From assembly GCA_949288415.1 (NCBI GenBank), contig CASEKE010000009.1, positions 1-64,000 on the forward strand: DNA of 64,000 bases. The letters run 5' to 3'. A model generated the notes under the pieces. The model was given only the letters and a program-made list of their open reading frames with translations, was not told where the DNA came from and did not search any database. Made by a program: the position numbers and the translations under genes. Below, piece after piece: positions 44,150 through 53,070 of this stretch; position 1 is the first letter of the stretch; each line of letters starts with the position of its first letter. This DNA comes from an uncultured Spirochaetales bacterium (lineage in GTDB: Bacteria > Spirochaetota > Spirochaetia > Sphaerochaetales > Sphaerochaetaceae).

Positions 44150-44174
44150 AAGGCAGGCTCGTCCTGCCTTTTTT
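44150..44174 (+). terminator. Terminator after the BMP-type permeases
   Basis: AAGGCAGG pairs with CCTGCCTT around CTCGT, then six T. It separates the transport core from the binding-protein gene. Confidence 0.88.
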
Positions 44175-44241
44175 CATTTCCTTTCCGGAATTGCGGACCA
44201 TATGAGCGGAAAAAAATATCGTTGATTTGGCCCTTATATGA

Positions 44242-44275
44242 TATAATATCATCAAGGCCCGGTTTCTTCGGGACC
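44242..44275 (+). promoter_or_regulatory. Promoter and leader stem-loop of the BMP binding protein
   Basis: TATAAT at 44242-44247 is a good -10. The leader folds GGCCCG with CGGGaCC (44256-44275, one bulge) directly before AAAGGAG. There is no T-tract, so it is a stability or translation element rather than a terminator. Confidence 0.5.
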
Positions 44276-44290
44276 TGAAAGGAGTAACAC

Positions 44291-45523
44291 ATGAAGAAAT
44301 TGCTTACTTTTGTTTTCGTAGCTTTCTGTGCCGTCACGGTCATTTTTGCCGGCGGTTCCAGCGAGACGGCTACGGCGGCAGCTCCTGCTGCGGATACAAA
44401 CACTGTCAAGGTCGGATTGCTCTGCATCGGCGATGAGAACGATCAGGGATACACCTACAACTTCATCCGCGGAAGAGACGAAGCCACAGAGCTCCTCAAG
44501 GCTGACGGAATCAACGTCGAATGGGTCACGAAGTACAACGTGAGGGAAGATTCCTCCTGCGTAGATGCCAACATCGAGGCTGCAGAGGAAGGTTGCCAGA
44601 TAATCATCAACAACAGCTATGGTTTCGAGCCGTACATGCTCGAGGTCGTAGACGAGTATCCTGACATCGAGTTCATCAGCTGCACCAACTGTGCATCCGT
44701 GTTCGACGGCAGGGACAACACCCATAACGCTTTTGCGGATATCTATGAGGGCAGATACGTTGCCGGCGTCGTTGCAGGACTCAAGCTCCAGCAGATGATC
44801 GACGAAGGTACCATCACTCCTGAGCAGGCGATAATCGGTTATGTAGGTGCATACTCGTTCGCAGAGGTCATCTCAGGTTTCACGTCCTACTATCTTGGTG
44901 CCAAGTCAGTATGTCCGTCCGTCACGATGCTCGTATCGTTCGTAGGTTCCTGGTCCGATGCCACTGCCGAGTCCGACGCTGCTCTCGCACTTGCGGACAG
45001 AGGTTGCGTGATGATCAGCCAGCACTCCGACAACACGACCCCTGCGACCGCTGCGCAGTCCAAGGGCGTATTCCATACCGGATACAACAACGACATGACC
45101 GGAATCGCTCCTCAGGCTTCCCTCATCTCCACGAGAATCGACTGGGGTATCTACTTCTACGAGGCGATCAAGGCTTATGTCGAAGGTAACGAGATTCCGC
45201 AGGACTGGTGCAAGGGCATGGCAGAAGGCGCTGTCGTCATGACAGAGCTCAACGAGGCTATCGCAGCTCCTGGAACCAAGGAGAAGATGGATGAGGTCAT
45301 CGCAGCCATCTCGGACGGATCGATCGAAGTTTTCGATACCAGCACATTCACGGTCGGAGGAGAACCCCTTACTCATGCATTCGCTCTCGATCTCGACGGA
45401 GATTTCACGGCAGAGACGGAGGAAGCGGTATACGATGGTGCTTTCCACGAATCCGAATTCCAGTCCGCACCGTACTTCACGGCTCAGATCGATGGAATCA
45501 CATGGCTCAATTCCGCATATTGA
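44291..45523 (+). CDS. BMP-family (PnrA-like) substrate-binding protein
   Basis: The 410-residue periplasmic protein starts MKKLLTFVF with a signal ending FAGGSSET and no lipobox cysteine. The mature part matches the BMP/PnrA (Med) family of purine-nucleoside-type receptors. It shows VGLLCIGDENDQGYTYNFIRG at the ligand site (broken here after NDQGY), the IINNSYGFEPYM segment, a FISCTNC strand, and VFHTGYNNDMTGIAPQA (inner part). It has its own promoter, which probably gives a large excess over the membrane components. Guanosine, inosine or similar nucleosides are likely ligands by family. Confidence 0.92.
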   Translation: MKKLLTFVFVAFCAVTVIFAGGSSETATAAAPAADTNTVKVGLLCIGDENDQGYTYNFIRGRDEATELLKADGINVEWVTKYNVREDSSCVDANIEAAEEGCQIIINNSYGFEPYMLEVVDEYPDIEFISCTNCASVFDGRDNTHNAFADIYEGRYVAGVVAGLKLQQMIDEGTITPEQAIIGYVGAYSFAEVISGFTSYYLGAKSVCPSVTMLVSFVGSWSDATAESDAALALADRGCVMISQHSDNTTPATAAQSKGVFHTGYNNDMTGIAPQASLISTRIDWGIYFYEAIKAYVEGNEIPQDWCKGMAEGAVVMTELNEAIAAPGTKEKMDEVIAAISDGSIEVFDTSTFTVGGEPLTHAFALDLDGDFTAETEEAVYDGAFHESEFQSAPYFTAQIDGITWLNSAY

Positions 45524-45544
45524 TCGGAACATGCCTGAACGACG

Positions 45545-45577
45545 ACAAGACCGGATTGCTCCGGTCTTGTTTTTTTA
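45545..45577 (+). terminator. Terminator of the BMP binding-protein gene
   Basis: ACAAGACCGG pairs with CCGGTCTTGT, followed by a run of T. It also faces the end of the convergent winged-helix gene. Confidence 0.9.
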
Positions 45578-45581
45578 CATG

Positions 45582-45884
45582 TCAGTGCTTTCTGAGGGAG
45601 TCGAATACCTTTTCCATTTCGTCGATGTAGGAAAAAAGCGCGATTCTGCCTTTCTCTGTGATTCGGACTCTAGTCTGCGGACGTCGTCCGCCCGTCTGCC
45701 TGCTTGTTTCGACGAATCCTTCCTCCGTGAGTCGTCTGAGCTGTATCGAGAGATTGCCTGCGGTGAAAGAGAATCGTTTCTTCAATTCGCTGAACGTCTC
45801 GGTCCTGTCCTCCGACTCGGCCAGGCTTACCAGTATCATGAGCCGTGCACGTTCATGTATGACCTTGAACTGGTTGTCTTCCAT
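45582..45884 (-). CDS. Small winged-helix transcriptional regulator
   Basis: The 100-residue protein is a single winged helix of the MarR/HTH_34-like kind. FSELKKRFSFTAGNLSIQL is the helix-turn-helix, and QTRVRITEKGR is the wing. There is no ligand domain. The start at 45884 overlaps the stop of the membrane-protein gene (TGATG). As the last gene of a seven-gene envelope-transport operon it is probably its regulator, which is inference. Homologues commonly pair with membrane proteins of unknown function in this way. Confidence 0.82.
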   Translation of the reverse strand: MEDNQFKVIHERARLMILVSLAESEDRTETFSELKKRFSFTAGNLSIQLRRLTEEGFVETSRQTGGRRPQTRVRITEKGRIALFSYIDEMEKVFDSLRKH

Positions 45885-46522
45885 CAGCTCTTTCCTTCCC
45901 AGAGGATCGACAGTCCCAGAAAGAGAAGCAGCAGGCCAAGTCCTACGGCAATCCACAGTTCCATCGATCCCGTATAGAACAGCGCGGACGCCACTGCTGT
46001 CAGCATCGCCAGAATTCCCGAGAATCTGTAGGAGTACGATTTGAGCGTCATGCCGTAATGCAGCAGCATGGCTCCGGTCCCGGAAAAAAGGAGCGGGTAG
46101 GCAAGCCATGGCTGTCCGGACCTCCAAGATACCAGAAGCGAGATTGCCGCCGTGCATCCTGCAAGGATATATCCTGCATCGATCAGCTCCTTTATGAACG
46201 GCATGCGTAGAAACTGCTGATAGCCGATCTTTTCGCCGTTTCTGCCGGCCTTGGCGCTGAAGATGTCAAGTTTCCTCTTTCCGCAGAACAGACAGTCCAA
46301 GACTATTGCAACGGCGAGAATCGTTCCCGCGTGGCTCTTGTCCTTGAATAGACTGTATAGTGCCAGCGCAATGCAGAAGAACATGGCTTGGACTATGCAT
46401 AGACGACCGAATGACGGTGAAAGGAATATTCGTCTGAGCTTCGGCCTGCCGCTCTCGAGCACGTTCCTCATCTCCCTTATGTCTTCGATCGCCTGCGTTA
46501 TTTCGTTCTCGTCGTAAAGCAC
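45884..46522 (-). CDS. Membrane protein of unknown function paired with the regulator
   Basis: The 212-residue protein has a charged N-terminal stretch (about 45 residues) and about six hydrophobic segments, the last ending LLLLFLGLSILWEGKS. I recognise no family signature. It lies between the barrel gene and the winged-helix gene, with a 12-base gap upstream and a 1-base overlap downstream. It may act as a membrane sensor or anti-regulator for the winged-helix protein, by analogy with other such pairs. Confidence 0.7.
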   Translation of the reverse strand: MLYDENEITQAIEDIREMRNVLESGRPKLRRIFLSPSFGRLCIVQAMFFCIALALYSLFKDKSHAGTILAVAIVLDCLFCGKRKLDIFSAKAGRNGEKIGYQQFLRMPFIKELIDAGYILAGCTAAISLLVSWRSGQPWLAYPLLFSGTGAMLLHYGMTLKSYSYRFSGILAMLTAVASALFYTGSMELWIAVGLGLLLLFLGLSILWEGKS

Positions 46523-46534
46523 TTTCGTCCTCCG

Positions 46535-47581
46535 TCAGAATCTTGCCTGCATGCCGAGACTCGCAGTCAGTGCCGCCTCTTCGTAGTCAGAGTAGGATAC
46601 CGAGCACTTGATGTCCACGCCGTCGACCATCAGGAACGATGCCGAAGCACCCAGTGCGTAGCCGAATCCGGCAGAACCGAATTCCAGCGGAGCGAAGAGG
46701 CTGACCGAAGTGCGGCTTCCGATCCCGACCGTGTATGCCGGAAGTAGATGGTATTTCCCCGCTTCGAAATCTAGCAGCGAGCACAGAAACACGTTCATGG
46801 GGTAGGAGTTTCCCTCTTCTGCCTCGACGCTGAAGCTCTTTGAGATGTTTATCAGCGCTTTTGCGTCGTCTGGGGCAGAGAATGTGGATTCCACTCCCAG
46901 CACGACGTCTAGAAACAGATTCATGTCGATCAGTGCCGATGCCTTGTGGACATTGGAGAAATCGTAGCTGTAGGAGACTCTGGCTTCCTTGAAGAATCTG
47001 TCGTCGAAAGAGGCCGACAGCATGGCTGCGAGTTTTTCTTTTCCTGTATCCGTATCGAACGGTGGAACGAATGCTATGTCGGCTTTCACGATGTCTCCGA
47101 AGCTCTGTGAGGCGGAGACGATCCATGTGGAACGACCTTTGTCCTTTCCTATCTCCTCGTTCGAGAAGTCGTCAAGGAACAGCGTGTCCCCGATGCGATA
47201 GTACGATCCCATGCCCCATGAAACAGGAATGCGTCCTGCGGTCAGACTCATCATGCCGTCGTTGAAAGACGGGAATCGGAACTTCACGTATGCCTTTTCA
47301 AGGTTGAAGCCCTTTTTCAGCGTGTGCGAAAGCAATTCTTCCGCCTTTTCGTCGGTGGAACGGAAGAACATGTAGGTTCCTTCCGCTTCTGCCTTCAGAT
47401 CTTCCGACGAGAAGAGTACGGAGAACCGCGGTTCGGCGACATATGCCGATACCCATCCTCCGAGACTGTCGGCGTTCATGAAGACGGCATCCAGATCGAC
47501 CCCGCCCTTGAACGAAACAGATGCGATCAGTGATATCGGCAACAGTATCATCGTCAGTGCTGCAGCAACCTTCTTTACCAT
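46535..47581 (-). CDS. Outer-membrane beta-barrel protein of the Lol-like operon
   Basis: The 348-residue protein starts MVKKVAAAL with a signal peptide cut near IASVSF. The rest alternates amphipathic strands and turns, with VKFRFPSFNDGMMSLTAGRIPVS (the start of a porin-like strand pair) and a C-terminal strand ending MQARF, a terminal Phe typical of barrels. It resembles DUF1302-like or porin-like barrels. The start at 47581 has AAGGAGG upstream and overlaps the end of the LolA-like gene. In context it is the outer-membrane end of the transport operon. Confidence 0.75.
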   Translation of the reverse strand: MVKKVAAALTMILLPISLIASVSFKGGVDLDAVFMNADSLGGWVSAYVAEPRFSVLFSSEDLKAEAEGTYMFFRSTDEKAEELLSHTLKKGFNLEKAYVKFRFPSFNDGMMSLTAGRIPVSWGMGSYYRIGDTLFLDDFSNEEIGKDKGRSTWIVSASQSFGDIVKADIAFVPPFDTDTGKEKLAAMLSASFDDRFFKEARVSYSYDFSNVHKASALIDMNLFLDVVLGVESTFSAPDDAKALINISKSFSVEAEEGNSYPMNVFLCSLLDFEAGKYHLLPAYTVGIGSRTSVSLFAPLEFGSAGFGYALGASASFLMVDGVDIKCSVSYSDYEEAALTASLGMQARF

Positions 47582-48309
47582 GACAGTTCCTCCTTGCTGA
47601 ATAGTCCATCGTCTATTTCTCCGTCGAAATCGAACTCGAGTATCGTAACGGTACTGTAGTTGTCTTTCTTGACGGAGTTCTCCACCTTCATGTACGTAGG
47701 ATATATTATACCATCGGTCTCGACGTACCTGTCGTAGAAAATCTCTTTGAGAAGCTTTCCGCTCCTGGAGAAGAGCCTTGATCGCAGCGGTACAAAGCGT
47801 TCGCAGTCCACGAGGACTTCCTGTTTCTGATAGGTCTCCGAGAGGGATTTCGCATTGAAAAGAATTCTGTAGCAACTGATTCCGTTGTAGTCTTCCGTTC
47901 CTTCGAGGCTGTAGTCGTATCTTTCGTCGAATTCGTCGTTTCCCGTGAGGTCCTCGTACGAGAAGTCCGAACCCAGAAAAGACTCTTTGAGTCCGGAACT
48001 CGACAGCCTTATCGTCTCGTCCGCATCGGGGTAGTAGATGTAGATGTCGTCACTGAGCCGGAGTATCTTCTGCCCTCTGTCAGGTCCGTCCGTGACTATC
48101 AGAAGCGTATCCCCGTCCGCGTTCCGATACGTGTCGAATTCGGACCTCAGCGTACCGAACCTGTCCGTGTTTTCCAGATACGCATGCAGGTATGCGTCCT
48201 CTACGTCCATGGCCTTTTCCATGCGGTCCACTATTTCCTTCGCATCCATTGCCGACAGGATTCCCGCCGTAAATACCAGCATCGAAAGGACCGAAAACAT
48301 CCTCTTCAT
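47575..48309 (-). CDS. LolA-like outer-membrane lipoprotein-sorting protein
   Basis: The 244-residue periplasmic protein has a signal peptide (MKRMFSVLSMLVFTAGILSA) and then a LolA/LolB-type half-barrel. The expected N-terminal helix DAKEIVDRMEKAMD is followed by curved antiparallel strands carrying the acidic/aromatic pattern of the uncharacterised LolA-like family found next to FtsX permeases. It probably carries a hydrophobic cargo (lipoprotein or lipid) across the periplasm. The ATG at 48309 lies 6 nt after GGAGGA. The arrangement recalls, from memory, the TP0786-TP0789 cluster of Treponema pallidum. Confidence 0.82.
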   Translation of the reverse strand: MKRMFSVLSMLVFTAGILSAMDAKEIVDRMEKAMDVEDAYLHAYLENTDRFGTLRSEFDTYRNADGDTLLIVTDGPDRGQKILRLSDDIYIYYPDADETIRLSSSGLKESFLGSDFSYEDLTGNDEFDERYDYSLEGTEDYNGISCYRILFNAKSLSETYQKQEVLVDCERFVPLRSRLFSRSGKLLKEIFYDRYVETDGIIYPTYMKVENSVKKDNYSTVTILEFDFDGEIDDGLFSKEELSW

Positions 48310-48311
48310 CG

Positions 48312-49538
48312 TCAATCCTCCTCCCTGAGGGCGTTAGCAACCTCAATTTTTCTTATCCTGTACGTGGCCAGGAACGCGGCAAGGACTGCGACTGCAAGAC
48401 CTGTCGCGGTTATCGCGGCCAGCATGGGAAGCCCGATTTCCGGATAAAGCATGTTGGAGAAGTTCCATCCCTGTACGGCTTCTCCTCCCAATGCGTTCAG
48501 GTCCAGTCCTACGCTGTCGATCAGGGCCAGCGTAGCTGCGCCGGCAACTCCTGCCGCAAGGGTTCCGAACAGCGATATGATCGCCGCTTCGATTACGAAT
48601 TGGATTATCACGGTGCTTCTTCGGAAACCGAATGCTATCATCGTGCCGATTTCCTTCTTCCTTTCCAGTACGCACATCATTGTAGTATTGAAGATCAGTG
48701 TCGAGGATATCAGGAAGAACAGCAGTTCTACTATGGCGTAGGTTGTGTCGAAGAGGGGAATGAAAGAGTATGCCATCGAGCTGTCCTTCCAGTAGTCTAT
48801 CCGGAGATTCTCGGCATCCAGAGCTTCTTTGATTGCCGAAAGGTATTTTTCCTCGTCCTCGTTGCCGTCGCAGGTAACGAGTATTTCCAGTGCTCCTTTT
48901 TCCATTCTGCATAGTCTGGATAGGACATCGAGAGGCACGATTACCGTATCTGCATTCAAATCTGCGCTCGAGAAGGCTATTTCGCCCGTTATGTCGAACG
49001 TCGCCGCGTTTGTCGACGAGGTCGTCGTCCGGACCATGAGAGTAATTCTGTCCCCGACCGAGAGTCCGAGCCTGGATAGCAGGCGAGTCGTCGCTGCAAT
49101 CTCCTTTTTTCCGTTTTCAGGCAGTCTTCCGGCAATCAGCTTCGTCCCGCCGTCGCTCGTATATGCGGACTTCCCGATCTCTACGCCTACTGCAAAGGCG
49201 GTTTCGAGTTCTCCGTCCAGGTATGCATATACTCCTGTCTTTATCAATGCCTCCGCATGTATGGCTGGATCGAGATCTTCGATGGCTGCAATCTTTTCAT
49301 CCACATTGTCGATGTTGAACTGCAGAGGCATGAGATCCTCGTTTTCGAGATATGTCCTGTCCGCGATTCTGAAATCCCCCGTTACGTACTTTTTCTCGTT
49401 CTCGATCATGTCGTCGATCATGGTCTCGCAGATCGATACCAGCAGTATTATGATGTAGACGGCCAGAAATATCGAAAATGCAGTAAGAATGGTCCTTTTC
49501 CTGTTCCTGCCTATGTTTCTGAAAGCAAGCCCGATCAT
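48312..49538 (-). CDS. FtsX/LolC-like ABC permease 2
   Basis: The 408-residue protein has one N-terminal membrane helix (about residues 15-40, after FRNIGRNRKRT), a ~230-residue periplasmic domain and three C-terminal helices. This is the MacB/LolCE/FtsX layout. The cytoplasmic ERKKEIGTMIAFGFRRS coupling segment near residue 290 is typical. It uses mechanical movement to lift substrates from the inner membrane. It is followed by the LolA-like gene, with ribosome binding site and stop nearly overlapping. Confidence 0.9.
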   Translation of the reverse strand: MIGLAFRNIGRNRKRTILTAFSIFLAVYIIILLVSICETMIDDMIENEKKYVTGDFRIADRTYLENEDLMPLQFNIDNVDEKIAAIEDLDPAIHAEALIKTGVYAYLDGELETAFAVGVEIGKSAYTSDGGTKLIAGRLPENGKKEIAATTRLLSRLGLSVGDRITLMVRTTTSSTNAATFDITGEIAFSSADLNADTVIVPLDVLSRLCRMEKGALEILVTCDGNEDEEKYLSAIKEALDAENLRIDYWKDSSMAYSFIPLFDTTYAIVELLFFLISSTLIFNTTMMCVLERKKEIGTMIAFGFRRSTVIIQFVIEAAIISLFGTLAAGVAGAATLALIDSVGLDLNALGGEAVQGWNFSNMLYPEIGLPMLAAITATGLAVAVLAAFLATYRIRKIEVANALREED

Positions 49539-49539
49539 G

Positions 49540-50802
49540 CTAACCCCTCCTTAGGAGTTCCGCTATCTCCTCTTTTCCAGCTTTCCTGGATGGAATGTAG
49601 GCGAATAGCGCGGAAAGAAGTATGGCAATGAGAGGAATGCCGACGAAGCTTCCGGCATTCCAGGCGGAGTACATTGCCAGGCTGATCCTGTAGCCTATTT
49701 CGACTCCTTCGGGAATCAATGAGGAGAGGTCTATTCCGTAGTGGGAAATAGGGTAGTTGACCAGAGCTGCGATCGCGATGCCAACGGCAGAACCGATCAC
49801 TCCGGATACCGTACCTTCCAGAACGAATAGCCTGCATACCGCTTTCCGCGAGAATCCCATGGCTCGCAGCATCGCATTCTCCTTTCCTCGTTCCATCACG
49901 GCCATCAGCATGGTGTTCGTTATTCCTGCCGACGCTATCAGAAACAGGAAGAAAAGCATTATGTACGAGGTTCCCTTTTTGCTGTTCATTATCGCAACTA
50001 CATCCTCGTTGGATTCCTGCCATGACAGTATTTCCACTTCATCGTCCTGTCCTATCAGCCGTTCCACGTCCTTCTTTGTCCCGTCGTCCATGCCCGAATT
50101 CGTTCCTGTTGCGATGGCTATTTCCGTAACTGCTCCGTCAAGGACCAGGATCGGGTCCAGTACGTCGTATGAAATGAAAGCCATTTTTGAATTAACTGTC
50201 GGATTGCCCGTGGTTGCGATGCCCTTCACGACGATATCCCAGGTCTCCTGGAAGCCATGTCCGCTCTTGCAGCTTATTGTGACGATCGAACCTAAGGCGA
50301 GTCCTAGCCTGTCGGCAAGCGCCGATCCGACTACTATGCCGTCATCGTTTTCTTTCAGCCATGAGCCGTCCGTTACGGACGATGCAGTGCGGAATGTCGT
50401 ACCGTCCGCTTCGGCGTCCGTGGCGACTAGGATGGCTGTCGTATACACATCGAGGCCGCTTTCCTCGTCGTAGTGTATGAACTCGGCTCCCGTCAGGTAT
50501 CGCGGTACGTGACGGATGCCTTCGTCTGCAAGGGCATCGGATATCCTTTCCTTCGTCTCCCTGTCGATCGTCAGGTCTGTCGGAAGTTCGTCCGCCTTAT
50601 CGGAATATCCTTTCGCATGTATAGTCAGATCGCCTGATTCGAAATCCAGCAGATTTCTCGTCGACTGCTCCGAGATTCCTGCAATCAAGGCATCCACCAG
50701 TATCGATACGGCAACGGACAGAGCTATCGCCGATATCGTGACCGCCGAACGGATGCGGTATCTTTTTATGTTCTTCAACGCCATGAAGCAGAGCGTCAGC
50801 AT
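49540..50802 (-). CDS. FtsX/LolE-like ABC permease 1
   Basis: The 420-residue protein has the same layout as its neighbour: N-terminal helix after KNIKRYRIRS, a large periplasmic domain, and three C-terminal helices with the coupling segment ERGKENAMLRAMGFSRK. Only one base separates it from the second permease gene. The pair would form a heterodimer, as in LolCE. Confidence 0.9.
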   Translation of the reverse strand: MLTLCFMALKNIKRYRIRSAVTISAIALSVAVSILVDALIAGISEQSTRNLLDFESGDLTIHAKGYSDKADELPTDLTIDRETKERISDALADEGIRHVPRYLTGAEFIHYDEESGLDVYTTAILVATDAEADGTTFRTASSVTDGSWLKENDDGIVVGSALADRLGLALGSIVTISCKSGHGFQETWDIVVKGIATTGNPTVNSKMAFISYDVLDPILVLDGAVTEIAIATGTNSGMDDGTKKDVERLIGQDDEVEILSWQESNEDVVAIMNSKKGTSYIMLFFLFLIASAGITNTMLMAVMERGKENAMLRAMGFSRKAVCRLFVLEGTVSGVIGSAVGIAIAALVNYPISHYGIDLSSLIPEGVEIGYRISLAMYSAWNAGSFVGIPLIAILLSALFAYIPSRKAGKEEIAELLRRG

Positions 50803-51491
50803 GTTTCATCTCCTACGATTCTGCCGTCGCTGAGACTTATTATCCTCCTGACGCTGGAAAGGACCTGCTCGTCGTGGGACGAGTAGAGCACCGTCAGTCC
50901 GTATTTCTCGTTGAGCATCCTCATCAGATCCAGTATCATGCGGCCGTTCCTGCTGTCGAGGTTCGCCGTAGGTTCGTCTGCCAGAATCAGTTTCGGTTTC
51001 CTGACGACCGCCCTTGCTATTGCGACCCTCTGCTGCTGACCACCGGAGAGTTCTCCCGGCTTTCTCCATTCGCATCCTTCGAGTCCTACATCCTTGAGGA
51101 TTTCCATGCAGGCTCCATGCATGTCGTGCATGCCGAGTTCACGGCGCTCCGACCTTCCGAACATCCTGAATGCCAGTTCCACGTTCTCATATGCCGTAAG
51201 GACGGGGATCAGATTGTAGTTCTGGAAAACGAAGCCGAGGTTGTGCTTCCTGAACGAGGTCTTTTCCTTCTCGTCCATCTCTTTCAGGCTTTTTCCGTCG
51301 AATACTATGTCTCCGTCGCTTATGCTGTCCAAGGTCCCTATGAGGTTGAGAAGAGTAGTCTTTCCCGATCCGGATGCTCCAGAAAGAGCTGTGATCTCTC
51401 CTTTGGAAATCTCCATGTCGATGCCGTCGAGCGCCGTGACCGTCTCCACGCCTGTCCTGTAGATTTTTTTGAGTTTGATCGTCCTTATCAT
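50796..51491 (-). CDS. LolD/MacB-like ABC ATPase
   Basis: The 231-residue ATPase has Walker A GASGSGKTT near residue 40, Q-loop FQNYNLIPVL, signature LSGGQQQR, Walker B LILADEPTANLD and the switch His in SSHDEQ. These are the features of the LolD/MacB/FtsE group. It is the first gene of the minus-strand operon and overlaps the first permease by 7 bases. The start at 51491 is preceded by a purine-rich GGGGGAAAC. Confidence 0.92.
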   Translation of the reverse strand: MIRTIKLKKIYRTGVETVTALDGIDMEISKGEITALSGASGSGKTTLLNLIGTLDSISDGDIVFDGKSLKEMDEKEKTSFRKHNLGFVFQNYNLIPVLTAYENVELAFRMFGRSERRELGMHDMHGACMEILKDVGLEGCEWRKPGELSGGQQQRVAIARAVVRKPKLILADEPTANLDSRNGRMILDLMRMLNEKYGLTVLYSSHDEQVLSSVRRIISLSDGRIVGDETC

Positions 51492-51654
51492 TTTCCCGTT
51501 TCCCCCTGCGACGATGGCCGGATGGACCTTCGACCGCAATTTAAGTTTATGGCATAAACCTAACTTCTGTCAAATCGGGATGTTTTGCCATGCGATTGTA
51601 TTCATTTCCCACGCTTGGTATAATCGCAGTCGTCCAGGGAGGTTGCTGTCCGAG

Positions 51655-53022
51655 ATGCAGAGCGAAGAGAGCGGACGGGTTTTCGAGGAGCTTCCCGTAG
51701 CTGAGGCGCTGCGGGTCATGATCGTTCCGACCGTGATGAGTCAGCTCATAGTCCTCATGTACAACATGGCCGATACGTTCTTCGTCGGTAGGACCGGAAA
51801 TCCGTACATGGTGGCATCCACCTCTCTAGTTCTCCCCGTATTCAACATGACGCTGTGCCTTGCCGGACTTGCAGGGGTAGGTGGTGGTGCGCTGGTATCC
51901 CGCCTGCTCGGACGCGGCATGACCGAAGAGGCATCGAAGGTCTCCTCGTTTTCAATCTATCTTGCCCTGGCTGTCGCGGCACTGTTCTCCCTGCTCGTGC
52001 TGGTGTTCCTCGATCCTCTGCTTTCCGCTCTCGGGGCAAGCGGAAACACGATGGAATACTCTCGGCAGTATGCACTTTGCGTCATTGTCGCGGGAGGAAT
52101 CCCGAACGTCCTATCGAACGTCCTATCGAATCTGATAAGAAGCGTCGGACGATCGAAGGAAGCCGGACGCGGAATAATGTTCGGCGGACTGCTGAACATC
52201 GTACTCGATCCGATATTCATGTTTCTGATCATGCCTGACGGATATGAAGTGCTCGGGGCAGGTATTGCGACCTGTCTTTCATCGTGCATGACATGCGTAT
52301 ACTTCTTTGCAGTCATGTTCCGCATCAGAAAGAATTCCGTCGTTTCGTTCCGGTTTGCGGGAATGCCTCTGATGAAATCGGTATCCGCGATCTTTTCGGT
52401 CGGCATCCCGTCTGCTGTGGCGACATTGCTTTTCGATCTGGACTATGTCGTGATCGACAGGCTCATGTCCGGTTACAGCGATTTTGCCCTCGCCGCCATA
52501 GGGGTAGTACTAAAGGTCGAACGTCTGCCGTTGAACATAGGAGTCGGCATATGCCAGGGCATGATGCCTCTTGTTGCATACTGCTTTTCTTCCGGAAACA
52601 GAAAGCGGATGGACAGGGCCATCGGGTTGTCGCTGCGTACCGGTCTTGTCGCAGCCGCGGTAAGCATAGTGTTTTACGAGCTGTTCGCAAGACAGCTGAT
52701 CATGCTTTTCATCAAGGATGAAACGACGATAGCCATGGCGACGGTATTTCTCAGGATAAGGGTACTCGCGACGCCGCTCATGTTCTCCAGTTTCTTTACC
52801 GTGTACCTTTTCCAGGCTTTCGGCATGGGGCGCAAATCTCTTCTCCTCGGCATCATGAGATGGCTCGTGTTCAATATACCCATGCTTTTCATACTGGATT
52901 GCCTTGTCGGCATGTACGGTCTGGTTCTGTCCCAGATTGTCGCCGATACGCTCACAGTGATATTCTCGATACACACGTACAGGCGATTCAAGCCTTGTGC
53001 CGCTAGTCCTGTTGTCTCCTGA
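51655..53022 (+). CDS. MATE-family efflux transporter
   Basis: The 455-residue inner-membrane protein has twelve predicted helices in two similar halves and the NorM/DinF-type opening PTVMSQLIVLMYNMADTFFVG (first half shown). Conserved segments such as LGASGNT and GIPSAVATLL fit the DinF-like branch common in gut bacteria. It exports drugs or metabolites in exchange for sodium or protons. A TATAAT at 51619-51624 and AGGGAGG before the ATG support promoter and start. It diverges from the Lol-like operon. Confidence 0.92.
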   Translation: MQSEESGRVFEELPVAEALRVMIVPTVMSQLIVLMYNMADTFFVGRTGNPYMVASTSLVLPVFNMTLCLAGLAGVGGGALVSRLLGRGMTEEASKVSSFSIYLALAVAALFSLLVLVFLDPLLSALGASGNTMEYSRQYALCVIVAGGIPNVLSNVLSNLIRSVGRSKEAGRGIMFGGLLNIVLDPIFMFLIMPDGYEVLGAGIATCLSSCMTCVYFFAVMFRIRKNSVVSFRFAGMPLMKSVSAIFSVGIPSAVATLLFDLDYVVIDRLMSGYSDFALAAIGVVLKVERLPLNIGVGICQGMMPLVAYCFSSGNRKRMDRAIGLSLRTGLVAAAVSIVFYELFARQLIMLFIKDETTIAMATVFLRIRVLATPLMFSSFFTVYLFQAFGMGRKSLLLGIMRWLVFNIPMLFILDCLVGMYGLVLSQIVADTLTVIFSIHTYRRFKPCAASPVVS

Positions 53023-53057
53023 CGATTCTTTTTTCACCGTTCGAGGACTTTAGGGTT

Positions 53058-53070
53058 TATAATCCGAAGT
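53058..53070 (+). promoter_or_regulatory. -10 box directly before the amidase gene (leaderless start)
   Basis: TATAAT at 53058-53063, 7 nt, then the ATG at 53071. No Shine-Dalgarno sequence is present. Confidence 0.6.

Noticed and set aside
51601-51660. Leaderless start for the MATE gene
   Set aside because: TATAAT is present, but the ATG is 30 bases further on and an AGGGAGG site precedes it, so a normal leader is used.
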